From Candidatus Binatia bacterium (GTDB taxonomy: Bacteria > Desulfobacterota > Binatia > HRBIN30): 39,356 nt of DNA. The notes beneath the pieces are model-generated. The model saw only the letters and a program-made list of their open reading frames with translations, was not told the DNA's origin and searched no databases. Made by a program: the position numbers and the translations under genes. Below are positions 16,152 through 24,940 of the stretch, piece after piece. Numbering within the stretch: position 1 is the first letter of the stretch; every line of letters starts with the position of its first letter. The stretch lies in the NCBI GenBank assembly GCA_023150935.1, contig JAKLJW010000041.1, positions 1 to 39,356 on the forward strand, read 5' to 3'.

Positions 16152-18732
16152 GAGCGGACCTGCCCGGCGTTGGGGCCGGCTCCTGGTCGTGGGCGCGGCG
16201 CTGGCGGCGGGGGCGATCGGACAGTACTGGCTGAGCGAGGTCCGGCAACCGCAGTGGGCTGCCGGAGCCTGGGCCCTGGCGGCGGCGCTGTTCGTCCTCG
16301 CCTACGTCCTCGGCCATGACGAGCGCGCCCTCCCCTCGGCGGCGGCGGATCGCGTGTCGCGTCGCGCCGAGTGGCTGCTGTTCGCGCTCGTTATCGGAAC
16401 CGGGACGTTCTTCACTGTCTTTCGGCTGTCGCAGTTTCCGCCGGGCCTCAACCACGATGCGGCGTGGGAAGGCTTGTACGCGCTAGAAATCCTGCGCGGC
16501 GAGCCTTACACGCCGTACGTCTCGGCGGCCTGGGGCCGCGAGACGTTGACCTTTTACTTCCGCGCCGCAAGCATATGGCTGCTCGGGCCGACGGCGCTGG
16601 CGGTCATCCTGCCGTCGGTGATCGCCGGCGTGCTGGTGCTGCCCTTCTTCTACTGGTGGGCGCGCAACATGTTCGGCGTGCGTTTCGCGCTCGTCGCCAC
16701 GCTGCTCCTCGGGGTCTCCGGCTGGCACCTGATTTTCAGCCGCACCGGCTGGCGGTCGGATTTTCAGCCGCTGTTCATGACGATCGCGTGCTGTTTCTTC
16801 ATCCGCGGCATGCTGACCGCGTCGCCGTTCGACTTCGGCCTGAGCGGTATTGGCCTTTCGTTGGCCCTCAATACGTACAACGGGGCGCGCCCTTTCCCGC
16901 TGCTGTTCGTCCTCTGGCTGCTCCTGGTGATCTCGCAGTCCTGGACTCTGCGGGGCTTCCTGCGGCGCTACGCGCCCGGCCTGCTGGCCATGGCCGTCAC
17001 CTTCGGCATCACGATCGCCCCCCTGGGATGGTACGCCCTCAACAACTGGGAGAAGTTCAACGCCCGCGCCACTGCCCTCGAGGACATGACCGGTGTGCTC
17101 TCGGCGGTCGGGCAGACGCTGTTGCTGTTCAATTACCGCGGCAACGGCGACGATTTCTTCACGGTGACGCCGGGGCTCGAGTACCCGGCCGCTGTGTTTC
17201 TGGTCTTCGGCGTACTCTGGGGTCTGGCGCGCATCCGCGACGAGCGCGCCCAGTTTCTGCTCCTCGGTCTGTTCGTCAATGCGCTTGGCGGCATCGTGAG
17301 CAAGCCGAATATGAACCGCAACATCGGCATGATGCCGTTCGTCTACTTCTTCGTCGCGCTGGGGGTCACGTACTTCGCCGCGCAGCTCCAGCGCCTGGTG
17401 CCACGTGTGGGGCGGGTTGCCGCGGTGATCTTCATGGTGGTCGTCGGCGGCGCCGCCGCACAGGCAACCTTCGCGCAGTATCTCGGCGCGAACCGGCGAG
17501 AAATCTGGGGTTACTATCCGGAAACCACGGTACTCGGGAACTACATGCGGACACTGGCGCCCGACTACGGCATCTGGGTCGGCGACACGCCGTTCTTCCC
17601 GCGCGACACGATGACGTACCTGATGTACGGCGGCGGCGACCCGATGGAGCGGCACTACACGTGGGTGGACGACGTCGGGATGTTGTTGCGCATGCCGATC
17701 CAGGCCCCGCCGGGGAAGGGCATGGCGTTTCTGATCGAGAACGCGGGCAAGGGACCGACCGTGCTGGCGGAGTTGCGGCGGCGGTACCCGGTGCACACGG
17801 CAGTCGAACTGCGCAGCCCGCCGGACGGCGGCCGGTTATTCGCCAAAGGCATTCTGGTTCCGCCCGACGCCGCGGCAAGGGGGGCGCAGGCGCCGGCAGC
17901 CGATGTTCCCGGCGTCAGTGCCGCCGTGGCCGGGGCACCACCGGGCAAGCTGCGCCAGCCGCGCGGCCTCGGGGTCGGCGCCGAGGGCGAGGTATTCGTG
18001 GCGGATTTCGGTAACGAACGCATACAGGTGTTCGGTCCGGACCTGAAATACGTGCGCGGCTGGGGCGGTCACGGCCAGGCGCTCGGCGAGTTCGCGCAGC
18101 CCGGTGCGGTGGCGGTCGGGCCGACGGGGGAGGTATACGTTGCCGACACTTGGAACCACCGCGTCCAGGCCTTTTCGGCGAACGGCAAGTTCGTTCGCGA
18201 ATGGGCGCCGGGGATGTACGGGCCGCGGGGGATTGCCGTCGACAGTAAGGGCAGCGTTTACGTCGCCGACACCGGCAACAACCGCGTCATGCGTTTTTCG
18301 CCGACGGGGCAGCAGGAGGCGACCTGGGGTGGCAAGGGCGACGAGCCGGGTCAGTTCGTCGAACCAATCGGCATCTTCGTCGACTCCGCCGGCACGGTCT
18401 ACGTCGCCGACAACGGCAACGGGCGCTTGCAGTGGTTCACCCGCGACGGCCGCTTCCTCGGGCAACTGGCGGTGGACGGGTGGAAGAGTCAGGCATACTC
18501 GGAGCCGCACGTCGTGGTCGACGACAAGGGTGCCATCTGGGTCACGGTGCCGAGTGCCGGAGAGGTGCGCGCCTACGAGCGCAGCGGCAAGTTGCTGAAG
18601 ACGCTCGCCGGGGAAGCCCTTCCCGGTGCGACCTTCGAAACCCCGATGGGTATCGGCCTCGATGCCGGGCGCAAAGAGCTCGTCGTCGCCGATCTCGCCG
18701 ACAAGGTGGTACGCGTACCGATCGGGAAGTGA
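16138..18732 (+). CDS. GT39-like membrane transferase with C-terminal NHL propeller
   Basis: An 864-residue protein. Two N-terminal helices are followed by a GT-C core with LNHDAAWEG (Asp107, first-loop catalytic position), WGRETLTFY, and many further helices to about residue 440. A soluble periplasmic stretch follows, then six NHL blades at about 602-864. The propeller matches that of the preceding fusion blade by blade; YVADTWNHRVQAF is identical, as are long stretches of blades 3-5. The ATG overlaps the end of the upstream gene by 14 bp, so translation is coupled. The shared propeller suggests that the two proteins bind the same partner or each other; this is inference. Confidence 0.87.
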   Translation: MPSAESGPARRWGRLLVVGAALAAGAIGQYWLSEVRQPQWAAGAWALAAALFVLAYVLGHDERALPSAAADRVSRRAEWLLFALVIGTGTFFTVFRLSQFPPGLNHDAAWEGLYALEILRGEPYTPYVSAAWGRETLTFYFRAASIWLLGPTALAVILPSVIAGVLVLPFFYWWARNMFGVRFALVATLLLGVSGWHLIFSRTGWRSDFQPLFMTIACCFFIRGMLTASPFDFGLSGIGLSLALNTYNGARPFPLLFVLWLLLVISQSWTLRGFLRRYAPGLLAMAVTFGITIAPLGWYALNNWEKFNARATALEDMTGVLSAVGQTLLLFNYRGNGDDFFTVTPGLEYPAAVFLVFGVLWGLARIRDERAQFLLLGLFVNALGGIVSKPNMNRNIGMMPFVYFFVALGVTYFAAQLQRLVPRVGRVAAVIFMVVVGGAAAQATFAQYLGANRREIWGYYPETTVLGNYMRTLAPDYGIWVGDTPFFPRDTMTYLMYGGGDPMERHYTWVDDVGMLLRMPIQAPPGKGMAFLIENAGKGPTVLAELRRRYPVHTAVELRSPPDGGRLFAKGILVPPDAAARGAQAPAADVPGVSAAVAGAPPGKLRQPRGLGVGAEGEVFVADFGNERIQVFGPDLKYVRGWGGHGQALGEFAQPGAVAVGPTGEVYVADTWNHRVQAFSANGKFVREWAPGMYGPRGIAVDSKGSVYVADTGNNRVMRFSPTGQQEATWGGKGDEPGQFVEPIGIFVDSAGTVYVADNGNGRLQWFTRDGRFLGQLAVDGWKSQAYSEPHVVVDDKGAIWVTVPSAGEVRAYERSGKLLKTLAGEALPGATFETPMGIGLDAGRKELVVADLADKVVRVPIGK

Positions 18733-18779
18733 GGTCCGCCTTCTCCGCAAGGCCACCATTCCACCGCCGGCGAGACAGA

Positions 18780-19505
18780 TCAGCGGCGCCGCTTTCGAGT
18801 CAGGCGGTCCAGCTCGGCTTCCAGCTCGCGTACCCGCGCGAGGGCGGCTTCTTTCGCCGTACGTTCCGCTTCCTTCGCCCTACGTTCCGCCTCTTCGCGC
18901 TCCTCCGGCGTCGCGACGAGGTGGTCGCCGTGCGGTCCCTCGGCAATGCGTATCCGCGTGTCGCGCCCTTCCCCCACAGCGCAAAACCAGCATCCCAATA
19001 CCTTCGACCTGACCCGGAAGGCGGAGGTCGCCTCGACGCGCACCAGACCGCGCTTGCCGATGCGGCGAAATATCTGCCAGCGCACACCGTCTGGATGCTC
19101 AGCGTACCCGGGATCGAAGACCAGAACCTCGGCTACGCCCAGTTCGTCGTAGCGCTGGATCACCTCGGCGTAATCCTTCTCCCAGTCCTGGGAAACCACC
19201 TCGAGCGCGAAGCTGGGAGCGATGCGGTCCACCCAGATCTTCCAGGTCCTCACCCGTGTGCGAGGATCGACGCCTGGAAGTACGTAGATGTCCGGCGCCA
19301 CACGGGCGTGCGGATCGTGCTGGCGCCAGTAGATGAACTGATCGGCCCCGACGAGGGCACGAACGCCGCGCTGACCGAGCCACCATTGCAAGAGGGGGCG
19401 CAGCAACTCGACGATCCACCGCTGCAAGAGGTCCTCCCCCACGCGATCCTCCTCCGGATAGATCGTCGGATCGACTGCACGGCGGTTCGCCGCGGGCGTA
19501 CGCAT
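18780..19505 (-). CDS. Uma2 family (DUF820) restriction-endonuclease-like protein with coiled-coil tail
   Basis: A 241-residue protein of the Uma2/DUF820 family, which has a PD-(D/E)XK nuclease fold. The catalytic-type residues appear in VAPDIYVLPG and FALEVVSQD, followed by YDELGVAEVLVFDP, which is the family's hallmark third segment. After about residue 195 comes a charged coiled coil (EEREEAERRAKEAER.., ending in RKRRR), longer than in a minimal Uma2 protein. The ATG at 19505 is chosen because similarity starts there; the frame upstream is arginine-rich filler. The family is abundant in Cyanobacteria and Chloroflexi, often in many copies, and its role is not settled. Confidence 0.85.
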   Translation of the reverse strand: MRTPAANRRAVDPTIYPEEDRVGEDLLQRWIVELLRPLLQWWLGQRGVRALVGADQFIYWRQHDPHARVAPDIYVLPGVDPRTRVRTWKIWVDRIAPSFALEVVSQDWEKDYAEVIQRYDELGVAEVLVFDPGYAEHPDGVRWQIFRRIGKRGLVRVEATSAFRVRSKVLGCWFCAVGEGRDTRIRIAEGPHGDHLVATPEEREEAERRAKEAERTAKEAALARVRELEAELDRLTRKRRR

Positions 19506-19689
19506 GTGCGAAGTGTACCGGCGCACCGGCACCTTGACAACAATACTGCCCGGCTTACGCCGGCAATCGGAACCGCCGAGGCGTTGTGCCTGTCGCCTGT
19601 GCGGCGACCTCGTCGACAGGCCTGCCACGCGCGCCCGCAACGGCAGCCCCCTACCGCGGCGCAATGCCTGAATCGCGATTCCGGTCGGG

Positions 19690-20331
19690 CTACGCTGGCG
19701 AGCCCGCCAGTGCCGCGGTCAACTCGCGCACCCGCGCGGTAACGTCCGGAGCGCCGACGATCTCGCCGATCATGGCCACGGCGTCGGCACCGGCGTCGAG
19801 CACCGCAGCCATCGTCGCGCCGCCGATGCCGCCGATGGCCACGATCGGCAGGTCGACCGCCACCCGCGCCCGGCGCAAACCATCGAGACCAACGACCGGA
19901 TCGGGCCGCTCCTTGCTGCCGGTCGCGTAAAGCGGGCCGAAGCCCACGTAGTCGATCGTCCCGTCCCGACCGGCGCGAACGACTTGATCGAGGTTGTGGG
20001 TCGAGAAGCCGACGATCTTGCCGGGACCGACCACAACGCGGGCTGCCTCCGGCGGCAGATCGTCCTGGCCGACGTGTACCCCGGCAGCATCGATCAACCG
20101 CGCGATGTCGGCACGGTCGTTGACGATCAACTGCGCACCGAAGCGGTCGGTCAGCTCTTTGACGTCCCGCGCGATCTCCACATATCGCCCGGTGGCCTCG
20201 CCCTTGACGCGGAGTTGCAGAAACCGCACACCCGCATCGAGCACCGCCCGCGCCAGCGCGGTGTAAGACCGCGTCGGATCACCCAGGGTGTCGACGATCG
20301 GATAGAGACGGGAGGGGAACGAGAAGGACAT
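19690..20331 (-). CDS. thiE: Thiamine phosphate synthase
   Basis: ThiE joins HMP pyrophosphate and thiazole phosphate to make thiamine phosphate. The 213-residue TIM barrel shows FLQLRVKG (pyrophosphate loop), VNDRADIA, GVHVGQDDLP, STHN, DYVGFGPLYATGSKE and IVAIGGIGG, in family order and at the usual length. The ATG at 20331 precedes the first strand (LYPIVD). The frame is open further upstream only through a proline-rich translation of the G-rich repeat, so that extension is rejected. There is no TPP riboswitch that I can recognise in the short upstream gap, and no other thi gene is in the window. Confidence 0.93.
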   Translation of the reverse strand: MSFSFPSRLYPIVDTLGDPTRSYTALARAVLDAGVRFLQLRVKGEATGRYVEIARDVKELTDRFGAQLIVNDRADIARLIDAAGVHVGQDDLPPEAARVVVGPGKIVGFSTHNLDQVVRAGRDGTIDYVGFGPLYATGSKERPDPVVGLDGLRRARVAVDLPIVAIGGIGGATMAAVLDAGADAVAMIGEIVGAPDVTARVRELTAALAGSPA

Positions 20332-20335
20332 TGGA

Positions 20336-20386
20336 GGGGGCCTGGGGGCCTGGGGGCCTGGGGGCCTGGGGGGCCTGGCTGGGGGG
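20336..20386 (+). repeat. G-run tandem repeat (G-quadruplex candidate) before thiE
   Basis: On the plus strand there are G5-G6 runs at 20336-20340, 20344-20348, 20352-20356, 20360-20364 and 20368-20373. Each is separated by the 3-base loop CCT (or its shift), and a further G6 run lies at 20381-20386. Short loops and long G runs make this a strong intramolecular quadruplex motif. It lies 5-55 bp upstream of the thiE start, on the template strand of thiE. Confidence 0.8.
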
Positions 20387-20428
20387 TGGTCTAACCGCGT
20401 AGCGGCTGGCACGCTAATACCTGCCCCT

Positions 20429-21886
20429 TCATTCGTCCTCGCCCGAGTGCCGCCTCGGGTGGATCTTCAGGTCGGTGATCTTCTTGTGCAGCGTGTTGCG
20501 GTTGATGCCGAGGATAGCGGCGGCCTTGAGCTGGTTGCCGCGCGTGCGCTCGAGGGTCAGCTCGAGCAGCGGCCGTTCGACGCGCTGCATGATCAGCTCG
20601 TAGAGGTCCGTAGGTTCCACTTCCCGCGTTTGACGGAAGTACTCCTTCAGCTTCAGGCGGATCACGTCTTCGAGCGACAGGTCGTCGTAGCCCCCGGAGC
20701 CCGTCGCCGGCGCGCCGATGGCAAGATCGTGCGCCATCAGCGTCGACCCCGGGGCGAGGACGGCGGCGCGCACCAGCGCGTTCTCGAGCTCGCGCACGTT
20801 GCCCGGCCAGTTGTATTCCACCAGTCGCGCCTGCGCGTCCGGGGTAATGCCGTCGATCCGCGTACCCATGTCGCGATTGATCTTCTGAATGAAGTGGGCG
20901 ATCAGCTCCGGTATGTCGTCCCGACGCTGGCGCAACGGCGGCACCGTAATGGGCACGACTTTCAGTCTGAAGTAGAGGTCCTCGCGAAAACGCCCCTGCT
21001 GCACGGCCCGATCGAGGTCGTGGTTGGTCGCCGCCACGATGCGGCAGTCGACCTTGATCACCTCGCGGCCGCCGAGGCGCGTGAGTTCCTTCTCCTGCAA
21101 GACCCGCAGCAGCTTGGCCTGCAGTTCGAGCGGCATATCGCCGATTTCGTCGAGAAACAGCGTGCCGCCGCACGCCACCTCGAATACGCCCGGACGCTGT
21201 TCGGTCGCGCCCGTAAACGCGCCGCGTTCGTGGCCGAACAGCTCGCTTTCGAGCAGGTCGCGCGGCACCGCGGAGCAGTTAACCGCGACGAAGGGTCCGC
21301 CCCAGCGGTGCGAATGCGAATGCAGCGCCCGGGCAATCAGTTCCTTGCCGGTGCCGCTCTCGCCCTGCAGCAAGACGGTTGCGTCGGTGTTCGCCACCCG
21401 TCCAATCGTCTTGAAGATCGCCTGCATCGCCGGCGTCTTACCGACGAGTTCCACGCCGAGTTCGAAGCGCTTGCGCGATTCCTGTTCGAGACGGGCGAGC
21501 TTGCGGGTCTGACGACGCATATCGAGGGCGCGTTGGACGAGGAGCTGCACCTCCTCGATGTCGAACGGCTTGGTCAGGTAGTCGTAGGCGCCGCGTTTCA
21601 TCGCCTCGATCGCGTTGGCCATGGTGTTCTGCGCCGTGATGATGACGATCGGCGTCGCGACCCCGGCCTCCTGCGCGCGGGATAGGACGGTAAGCCCGTC
21701 GAGGTCCGCCATCCTGACGTCGACCAGTGCCACGTCGAAGCCGTCGGCCAACAGCCGCGACAGAGCGGCCTCGCCGCCATCTACCTGTTCTACCGTGTGG
21801 CCTTCGCGCGACAGCGCCGTTGCCAGCACCCAGCGAATCGATTCCTCGTCGTCGGCGACGAGGATCCTGCCGACGAGCGCACTCAT
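20429..21886 (-). CDS. ntrC: NtrC-family sigma-54-dependent response regulator
   Basis: A 485-residue activator with three parts. The receiver domain covers residues 1-120 (acidic pair D12/D13, phosphoacceptor Asp56, K near 107 in TKPF). The AAA+ domain has Walker A GESGTGKE, the sigma-54 contact loop GAFTGA, Walker B GGTLFLDEIGD and an arginine finger region in RFREDLYFRL. The C-terminal Fis-type helix-turn-helix includes AAAILGINRNTLHKKI. Its layout and its coupling to an NtrB-type kinase make it NtrC-like, and it would activate sigma-54 promoters. No glnA or amt gene is adjacent, so a nitrogen role is inferred only. It overlaps the upstream kinase gene by 4 bp (ATGA). Confidence 0.9.
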   Translation of the reverse strand: MSALVGRILVADDEESIRWVLATALSREGHTVEQVDGGEAALSRLLADGFDVALVDVRMADLDGLTVLSRAQEAGVATPIVIITAQNTMANAIEAMKRGAYDYLTKPFDIEEVQLLVQRALDMRRQTRKLARLEQESRKRFELGVELVGKTPAMQAIFKTIGRVANTDATVLLQGESGTGKELIARALHSHSHRWGGPFVAVNCSAVPRDLLESELFGHERGAFTGATEQRPGVFEVACGGTLFLDEIGDMPLELQAKLLRVLQEKELTRLGGREVIKVDCRIVAATNHDLDRAVQQGRFREDLYFRLKVVPITVPPLRQRRDDIPELIAHFIQKINRDMGTRIDGITPDAQARLVEYNWPGNVRELENALVRAAVLAPGSTLMAHDLAIGAPATGSGGYDDLSLEDVIRLKLKEYFRQTREVEPTDLYELIMQRVERPLLELTLERTRGNQLKAAAILGINRNTLHKKITDLKIHPRRHSGEDE

Positions 21887-23055
21887 ACCGACCCCGCCGG
21901 CAACGTAACCGTGACGACCGCGCCGCCGCGGCGCCGGTTGTCGGCCTTGATGCCCCCGCCGTGCGCGGCAACGATGCGTTCGCAGATCGCCAGCCCGAGC
22001 CCCGTTCCGCGCGCCTTGCGTGTGAAGAAAGGCTCGAATACGCGCTGCAGATCCGACGGCGCGAATCCCGGGCCGGTATCGGCGATCTCGATACGCTGAA
22101 ACTTCCCCGGCGCGGCGCTCGGGCCGACCGCCGCACCGCCGTCCCCGGCGCCCCGGAGGTCCCCGTCCGGGCGTCGCATGATGTGGAAGTCGGTCTCCAT
22201 GCGCGTAACGATAGTGAGGGTGCCGTGATCGTCCATGGCTTCAAGGGCGTTCTTTATGAGGTTGAGAAAGACCTGCGTGAGTTGCGCCTCGTCTCCGGGC
22301 ACTTCCGGCAGGCTGGGATCGATCTCGAGGCGCACCGTGACCTTGCGCTCGGCGATCTCCGGGGCCAACAGAGTAACTACGTCGCGCAGGACCTTGTGGA
22401 CATTGACCGGAGCAGAGCCGGGTGCGGGCGGCGATCCGAGGGTGAGCAGTTGCTCGACCAGGCGACTGAGTCTGTCGATCTCCCGAATCATGACCCCAGT
22501 GTAGGACTCGACTTCGGGCTGGCGTACGAAGTGCTTCGCCAGCAATTGCGCCGCCCCGCGGATGCCGCCGAGAGGATTCTTGATCTCGTGCGCCAGGCCG
22601 GCCACCAGCCCGCCCAGCCGGGCCAGGGTTTCGTTACGCCGGGCTTCTTCCTCGAGCTTCTTCAGATAGCTCAGGTCCTGAATCACGAGTGCCACGCCGT
22701 GCTGCTCCCCGGTTACCCCCAGAATCGGCGAGCAGCTAAACCGGACCGGGACGCTGCGCGACAGCAGCCGCAACTCCTCTTCGTTACAGACCTGGCTCTT
22801 ACCGTTGTTGACCGTCCGGCGCGCCGCGGCATCGATGGCCGGAGTGGCGGCGAACACCTCGGCACAGGTCCGCCCCAACGCGTGGGCCTCCGAAATCCCG
22901 GTGAGTTCCTGTGCCGCCTGATTGAACAGCGTAATGCGGTCGTCCAGGTCGATCAGCACGAGCGCCTCGCCGAGACTGGCGAGCACGTTTTCGAGCAGGA
23001 CCGGAAGGGTCGCATCCTGGTCCCTGCGCTTCTTGGCGTACCGACTCGACCGCAC
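21883..23055 (-). CDS. ntrB: NtrB-type PAS sensor histidine kinase
   Basis: A 390-residue soluble kinase without membrane helices. An N-terminal PAS domain (about 20-130; ALVLIDLDDRITLFN) is followed by a HisKA dimer domain with the NtrB-typical H box AGLAHEIKNPLGGIRGAAQLL (phosphoacceptor His in AHEIKNP). The HATPase domain follows, with NLIKNALEAMDD (N box), DTGPGFAP (G1), GTGLGLAI (G2) and a short tail. It should phosphorylate the coupled NtrC-like regulator. The start is the first methionine before a basic segment. A loop of about 20 residues in the ATPase lid region (GDGGAAVGPSA) looks like an extra insertion. Confidence 0.9.
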   Translation of the reverse strand: MRSSRYAKKRRDQDATLPVLLENVLASLGEALVLIDLDDRITLFNQAAQELTGISEAHALGRTCAEVFAATPAIDAAARRTVNNGKSQVCNEEELRLLSRSVPVRFSCSPILGVTGEQHGVALVIQDLSYLKKLEEEARRNETLARLGGLVAGLAHEIKNPLGGIRGAAQLLAKHFVRQPEVESYTGVMIREIDRLSRLVEQLLTLGSPPAPGSAPVNVHKVLRDVVTLLAPEIAERKVTVRLEIDPSLPEVPGDEAQLTQVFLNLIKNALEAMDDHGTLTIVTRMETDFHIMRRPDGDLRGAGDGGAAVGPSAAPGKFQRIEIADTGPGFAPSDLQRVFEPFFTRKARGTGLGLAICERIVAAHGGGIKADNRRRGGAVVTVTLPAGSV

Positions 23056-23109
23056 CCGCGTACCGTAACACAGCCCAACGAGCGCGTGAATGCGGCGCCC
23101 CTCGATACA

Positions 23110-23130
23110 CGGCCCGCAAGGCGCGGGCCG
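23110..23130. other. Hairpin in the ntrB-moeA divergent gap
   Basis: CGGCCCGC (23110-23117) pairs perfectly with GCGGGCCG (23123-23130) around a 5-base loop. It lies in the 250-bp region between the divergent ntrB and moeA starts. It could be an extragenic palindrome or a regulatory fold, and nothing in the sequence decides. Confidence 0.4.
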
Positions 23131-23266
23131 TTACTCGGGGCAAACGGCTTTCAGGCATTACGGAACCTGGAATCCGTTCGGGCCGAGTAGCCGCCTTCTT
23201 CTGGCGGCGTATCGAGGCTCCGTCGGCGACTTCGTGCCGTGGCCCTGATGCGCCCCCGCAGCTCCG

Positions 23267-23295
23267 TTGACAAGGCTCCGGTCAGGGGCGATAGC
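23267..23295 (+). promoter_or_regulatory. Candidate sigma-70-type promoter for moeA
   Basis: TTGACA (23267-23272), a 17-base spacer and GATAGC (23290-23295) lie 10 bases before the moeA ATG. The -35 is a consensus match and the -10 is weak. If used, the transcript would have almost no leader. There is no biochemical support. Confidence 0.4.
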
Positions 23296-23305
23296 TTTCG
23301 ATTCG

Positions 23306-24541
23306 ATGATTTCCGTACAGGAAGCGCTGCGGCTGGTGCTCGAAGACCTGCCGGGAACCGGGATGGAGCAACGACCGGTGCCGTCAGCGGGCGGACGCGT
23401 ACTGACCGCGCCGATCCGTTCGACGCGCACGGTACCGCCGTTCCGCAACACGGCCATGGACGGCTATGCGGTGCGCGCCGCCGACTGCGAGAGCGCGACC
23501 GCGGATCGCCCGGTGCGCCTGCGGGTCCTCGAAGTCGTCGGGGCAGGAGCCGTTCCGCAGGCAACGGTGACCGCCGGGACGACCACCCAGGTCATGACCG
23601 GAACCCCTCTACCGGAGGGCGCCGACAGCGTCGTGCGTGTGGAAGACGTTACCGCAGCACCATCCGGGGAAGTGCTGATCGCCCAACCGGTGCGCTCGGG
23701 CGCCAACGTGCGGCATCCCGGCGAGGACGTCCGTGCGGGCGACGTGGTCCTGACCGCGGGACAGACACTGCGACCGGCGGACATCGGCCTGCTGGCGTCG
23801 CTGGGCGTGGCGGTGGTACCGGTCGCCAAACGCCCCGAGGTGGCGATCCTCGCCACCGGTTCGGAACTGGTCGAGCTCGGGCAACCGCTCGGCCCGGGAC
23901 AGATCGCCAACAGCAACGCGTATACGCTGGCGGCGGCGGTCGCGGAGGCGGGCGGCACCCCGCGCATTCTGGGCATCGTTGCCGACACGCCGGAGGCGAC
24001 GCGCGAGGCGTTTGCCGATGCGCTGGCGAGCGACGTCGTGCTCTCGACGGGTGGCGTGTCGGTGGGAGCTTTCGACTTCGTGCGGGCGGCGCTTACCGAC
24101 CTCGGCGTGGCGGAGAGGTTCTGGAAAGTGGCGCAGCGTCCGGGCAAGCCTCTGTCGTTCGGGCGCCGCGGGCGGACCCCCGTATTCGGACTGCCGGGCA
24201 ATCCGGCGTCGTCACTGGTGTGCTTCTATCTCTACGTGCGGCCGGCACTGCGGGTCATGCTCGGCGATCGGACCCCACACCTGCCCGCGGTGCAGGCGGT
24301 TCTCGACACCGCCGTGGAGAGTGCGGCGGGACTGACCGAGTTCCTATCGTGTACCCTGAGCAGCGAACCCGACGGACCGCACGTGCGCCCCGCCGGTTCG
24401 CGCAGCTCCGGCGTACTGCGGTCGATGTCGATAGGCGACGCGCTGCTGGTGGCCGCACCGACCGTAACCCGGCTCGCCGCCGGCGCGGCGGTGCGCGTCA
24501 TAAGGTTGAGCGCGGAGACGGCAACCACGCCGCCGTTCTAG
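23306..24541 (+). CDS. moeA: Molybdopterin molybdenumtransferase MoeA
   Basis: MoeA inserts molybdate into adenylylated molybdopterin, the last step of molybdenum cofactor synthesis. The 411-residue protein has the usual length and motif order: VPPFRNTAMDGYAVRA near the N-terminus, TGTPLPEGADSVV, LATGSELVELG, NSNAYTLAA, STGGVSVGAFDFV (molybdopterin site) and FGLPGNPASSLVCF, then the C-terminal MoeA domain IV. The ATG at 23306 (MISVQEAL) fits the family start better than the one 13 codons upstream. No other cofactor genes are in the window. Confidence 0.95.
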   Translation: MISVQEALRLVLEDLPGTGMEQRPVPSAGGRVLTAPIRSTRTVPPFRNTAMDGYAVRAADCESATADRPVRLRVLEVVGAGAVPQATVTAGTTTQVMTGTPLPEGADSVVRVEDVTAAPSGEVLIAQPVRSGANVRHPGEDVRAGDVVLTAGQTLRPADIGLLASLGVAVVPVAKRPEVAILATGSELVELGQPLGPGQIANSNAYTLAAAVAEAGGTPRILGIVADTPEATREAFADALASDVVLSTGGVSVGAFDFVRAALTDLGVAERFWKVAQRPGKPLSFGRRGRTPVFGLPGNPASSLVCFYLYVRPALRVMLGDRTPHLPAVQAVLDTAVESAAGLTEFLSCTLSSEPDGPHVRPAGSRSSGVLRSMSIGDALLVAAPTVTRLAAGAAVRVIRLSAETATTPPF

Positions 24542-24940
24542 AACTCCCGGTCTTCTTCCAGACGAGTGGGCGATTCCGAGATGCTAATGCGCTCCGAGCA
24601 CTGCTGGCGCCAGAACGAAGGATGATAGGCCGGTGCCAGTACCGCACGCTGGAAACCATCGACTGCCGTTGTGGCACAACGGCGTTCTCGCGTTGCCCGT
24701 CCTTACCCGCTGCCCCGGGGGAAGAACCAGTCCCTCGGGGGGAGGACTTCACCGCCACTCGCGTTATCGAGAACGATCGGACCTGGCGCCCGCAAGACAC
24801 CAGTGAGCAGCGGTTCAGTTCGACGGGCAGGCTCGCCGGAGCCCTGGCAAAGGCGGAGCCTTTCCGCCATCCGGCTGCCGGCGCTGTGCTGGCTCGCGTG
24901 GCGACACGTCGAGCCGGATGGCGGAAAACACCCTTACTCG
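24542..24940. other. Gap between moeA and the toxin-antitoxin locus
   Basis: I see no gene in these 399 bases: the frames on both strands are short and unrecognisable. The only structure is the inverted repeat at 24861-24927. Confidence 0.6.
24861..24927. repeat. 16-bp perfect inverted repeat
   Basis: TTTCCGCCATCCGGCT (24861-24876) has its exact reverse complement at 24912-24927, with 35 bases between. It begins 14 bases after the stop of the antitoxin gene on the minus strand. It could be a terminator-like stem (no T-run follows) or the ends of a decayed small element. Confidence 0.75.

Noticed and set aside
20429..23055. Assignment of this pair as nitrogen regulators of a nearby operon
   Set aside because: The proteins are NtrB/NtrC-like, but no ammonium or glutamine gene is adjacent. 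I kept the family names and not the role.
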